This document shows positions 63,712 through 64,000 of a stretch of DNA of 64,000 bases, in pieces. The position numbers and the translations under genes are program-made. The notes under the pieces were generated by a model that saw only the letters and a program-made list of their open reading frames with translations, made no database searches and was not told where the DNA came from. Location of the stretch: positions 1 to 64,000 of the forward strand of contig CAVXTC010000015.1 of the NCBI GenBank assembly GCA_963764525.1, written 5' to 3'. The first letter of the stretch is position 1. Each line of letters starts with the position of its first letter. This DNA comes from DATDIC01 sp963764525 (lineage in GTDB: Bacteria; Pseudomonadota; Alphaproteobacteria; Acetobacterales; Acetobacteraceae).

Positions 63712-64000
63712 CTACCGGCCGGTCCACCAACTCGCCATCATCGCCATGCGGCACTCCTCCTCCGACATCGCCGCGAGCGGCACCGAATCCTCGTGGATGC
63801 GAATGTGGTTGAGGGTCAGCATAAAGGCCGCCGAGCTCATCATGGAGGCCGGAATCCAGACGATAATCCCGCCAATGTGCTGGTCGTTCAATGCGGACAT
63901 CGTCGGGTACAGCCGCCCGCAAAGGTCGTAGAACGAATAAAGGTCGTGACCCGCGAAGGTCAGGTACGAGCCCAATACGATCTGCGGAAACATCACCAGT
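63712..64000 (-). CDS. ctaG: caa3-type cytochrome oxidase assembly factor, CtaG family (5' end outside window)
   Basis: The C-terminal 95 or so codons of a membrane protein. MFPQIVLGSYLTFAGHDLYS, LYPTMSALNDQHIGGIIVWI and PASMMSSAAFMLTLNH match the end of Caa3_CtaG-family proteins, which help insert copper into haem-copper oxidases. The stop is at 63712. It lies just upstream of rsmG on the same strand. The oxidase genes at the other end of the window may be its clients. Confidence 0.8.
   Translation of the reverse strand, partial: LVMFPQIVLGSYLTFAGHDLYSFYDLCGRLYPTMSALNDQHIGGIIVWIPASMMSSAAFMLTLNHIRIHEDSVPLAAMSEEECRMAMMASWWTGR

Overview
This is a GC-rich bacterial chromosome segment. The gene set points to an alphaproteobacterium, most likely of the Rhodospirillales/Acetobacteraceae. 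The evidence is the ppsR / hemE-hemH-hemJ-rho neighbourhood, a chromosomal rsmG-parA-parB block with parS sites, an Alternative Complex III operon feeding an aa3-type oxidase, Tat-exported proteins, DUF2237 and DUF1697 proteins, and many 4-bp ATGA/GTGA overlaps. The family assignment is an inference; no rRNA or tRNA gene was seen.

Layout. 1-7.7 kb (minus strand): a respiratory operon actA-actB-actC-actD-actE-actF followed by a cytochrome oxidase subunit II gene that runs off the left edge. 7.9-20.9 kb: single genes for Ku, an aldo/keto reductase, a lipase-like lipoprotein, DUF2237, a fumarase/aspartase-superfamily lyase, an SDR, an Uup-type ABC-F ATPase, a damaged ParDE pair, NTF2-like, VOC and DUF1697 proteins. 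20.9-25.8 kb: an accessory patch with an ISNCY/IS1202-like element, an SDR with a decayed LysR regulator, a broken membrane protein and an IS1595-type transposase. 26-36.6 kb: core genes (ppsR, the hem operon with an inserted HAD phosphatase, rho), then a capsule-type protein, a quinone oxidoreductase and a CaiB-type CoA transferase. 36.6-39.8 kb: an EmrAB-type efflux pair. 40-47.6 kb: a redox/stress island (aldo/keto reductase, a MOSC-reductase-ferredoxin fusion, a flavin disulfide reductase, NTF2-like, two Rossmann oxidoreductases, a periplasmic cupin) ending in IS5-type debris. 47.6-52.5 kb: a KirBac channel, PhzF, an alpha/beta hydrolase with DUF3445, MntR and dodecin. 52.8-57.3 kb: an ABC sugar importer without an ATPase gene, followed by a shattered arylsulfatase. 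57.3-61.3 kb: decayed accessory DNA (unknown protein, serine recombinase, membrane protein, transposase remnant). 61.4-64 kb: parB-parA-rsmG with two parS sites, then the 3' end of a caa3-oxidase assembly gene (ctaG type).

The most striking window-wide property is the number of single-base frame changes inside otherwise well-preserved genes (actA, actB, actC, actF, ku, emrA, the disulfide reductase, kirBac and others). Conserved sequence resumes immediately in another frame, which fits uncorrected indel errors in the assembly at least as well as real decay. The 55.9-61.3 kb stretch is more heavily damaged and may be truly pseudogenised. I found no clear new defence or biosynthetic system. The best candidates for unusual biology are the continuous subunit II frame, the triple-domain MOSC/reductase/ferredoxin protein, the importer-sulfatase locus, the parS sites inside rsmG, and several small proteins of unknown function.
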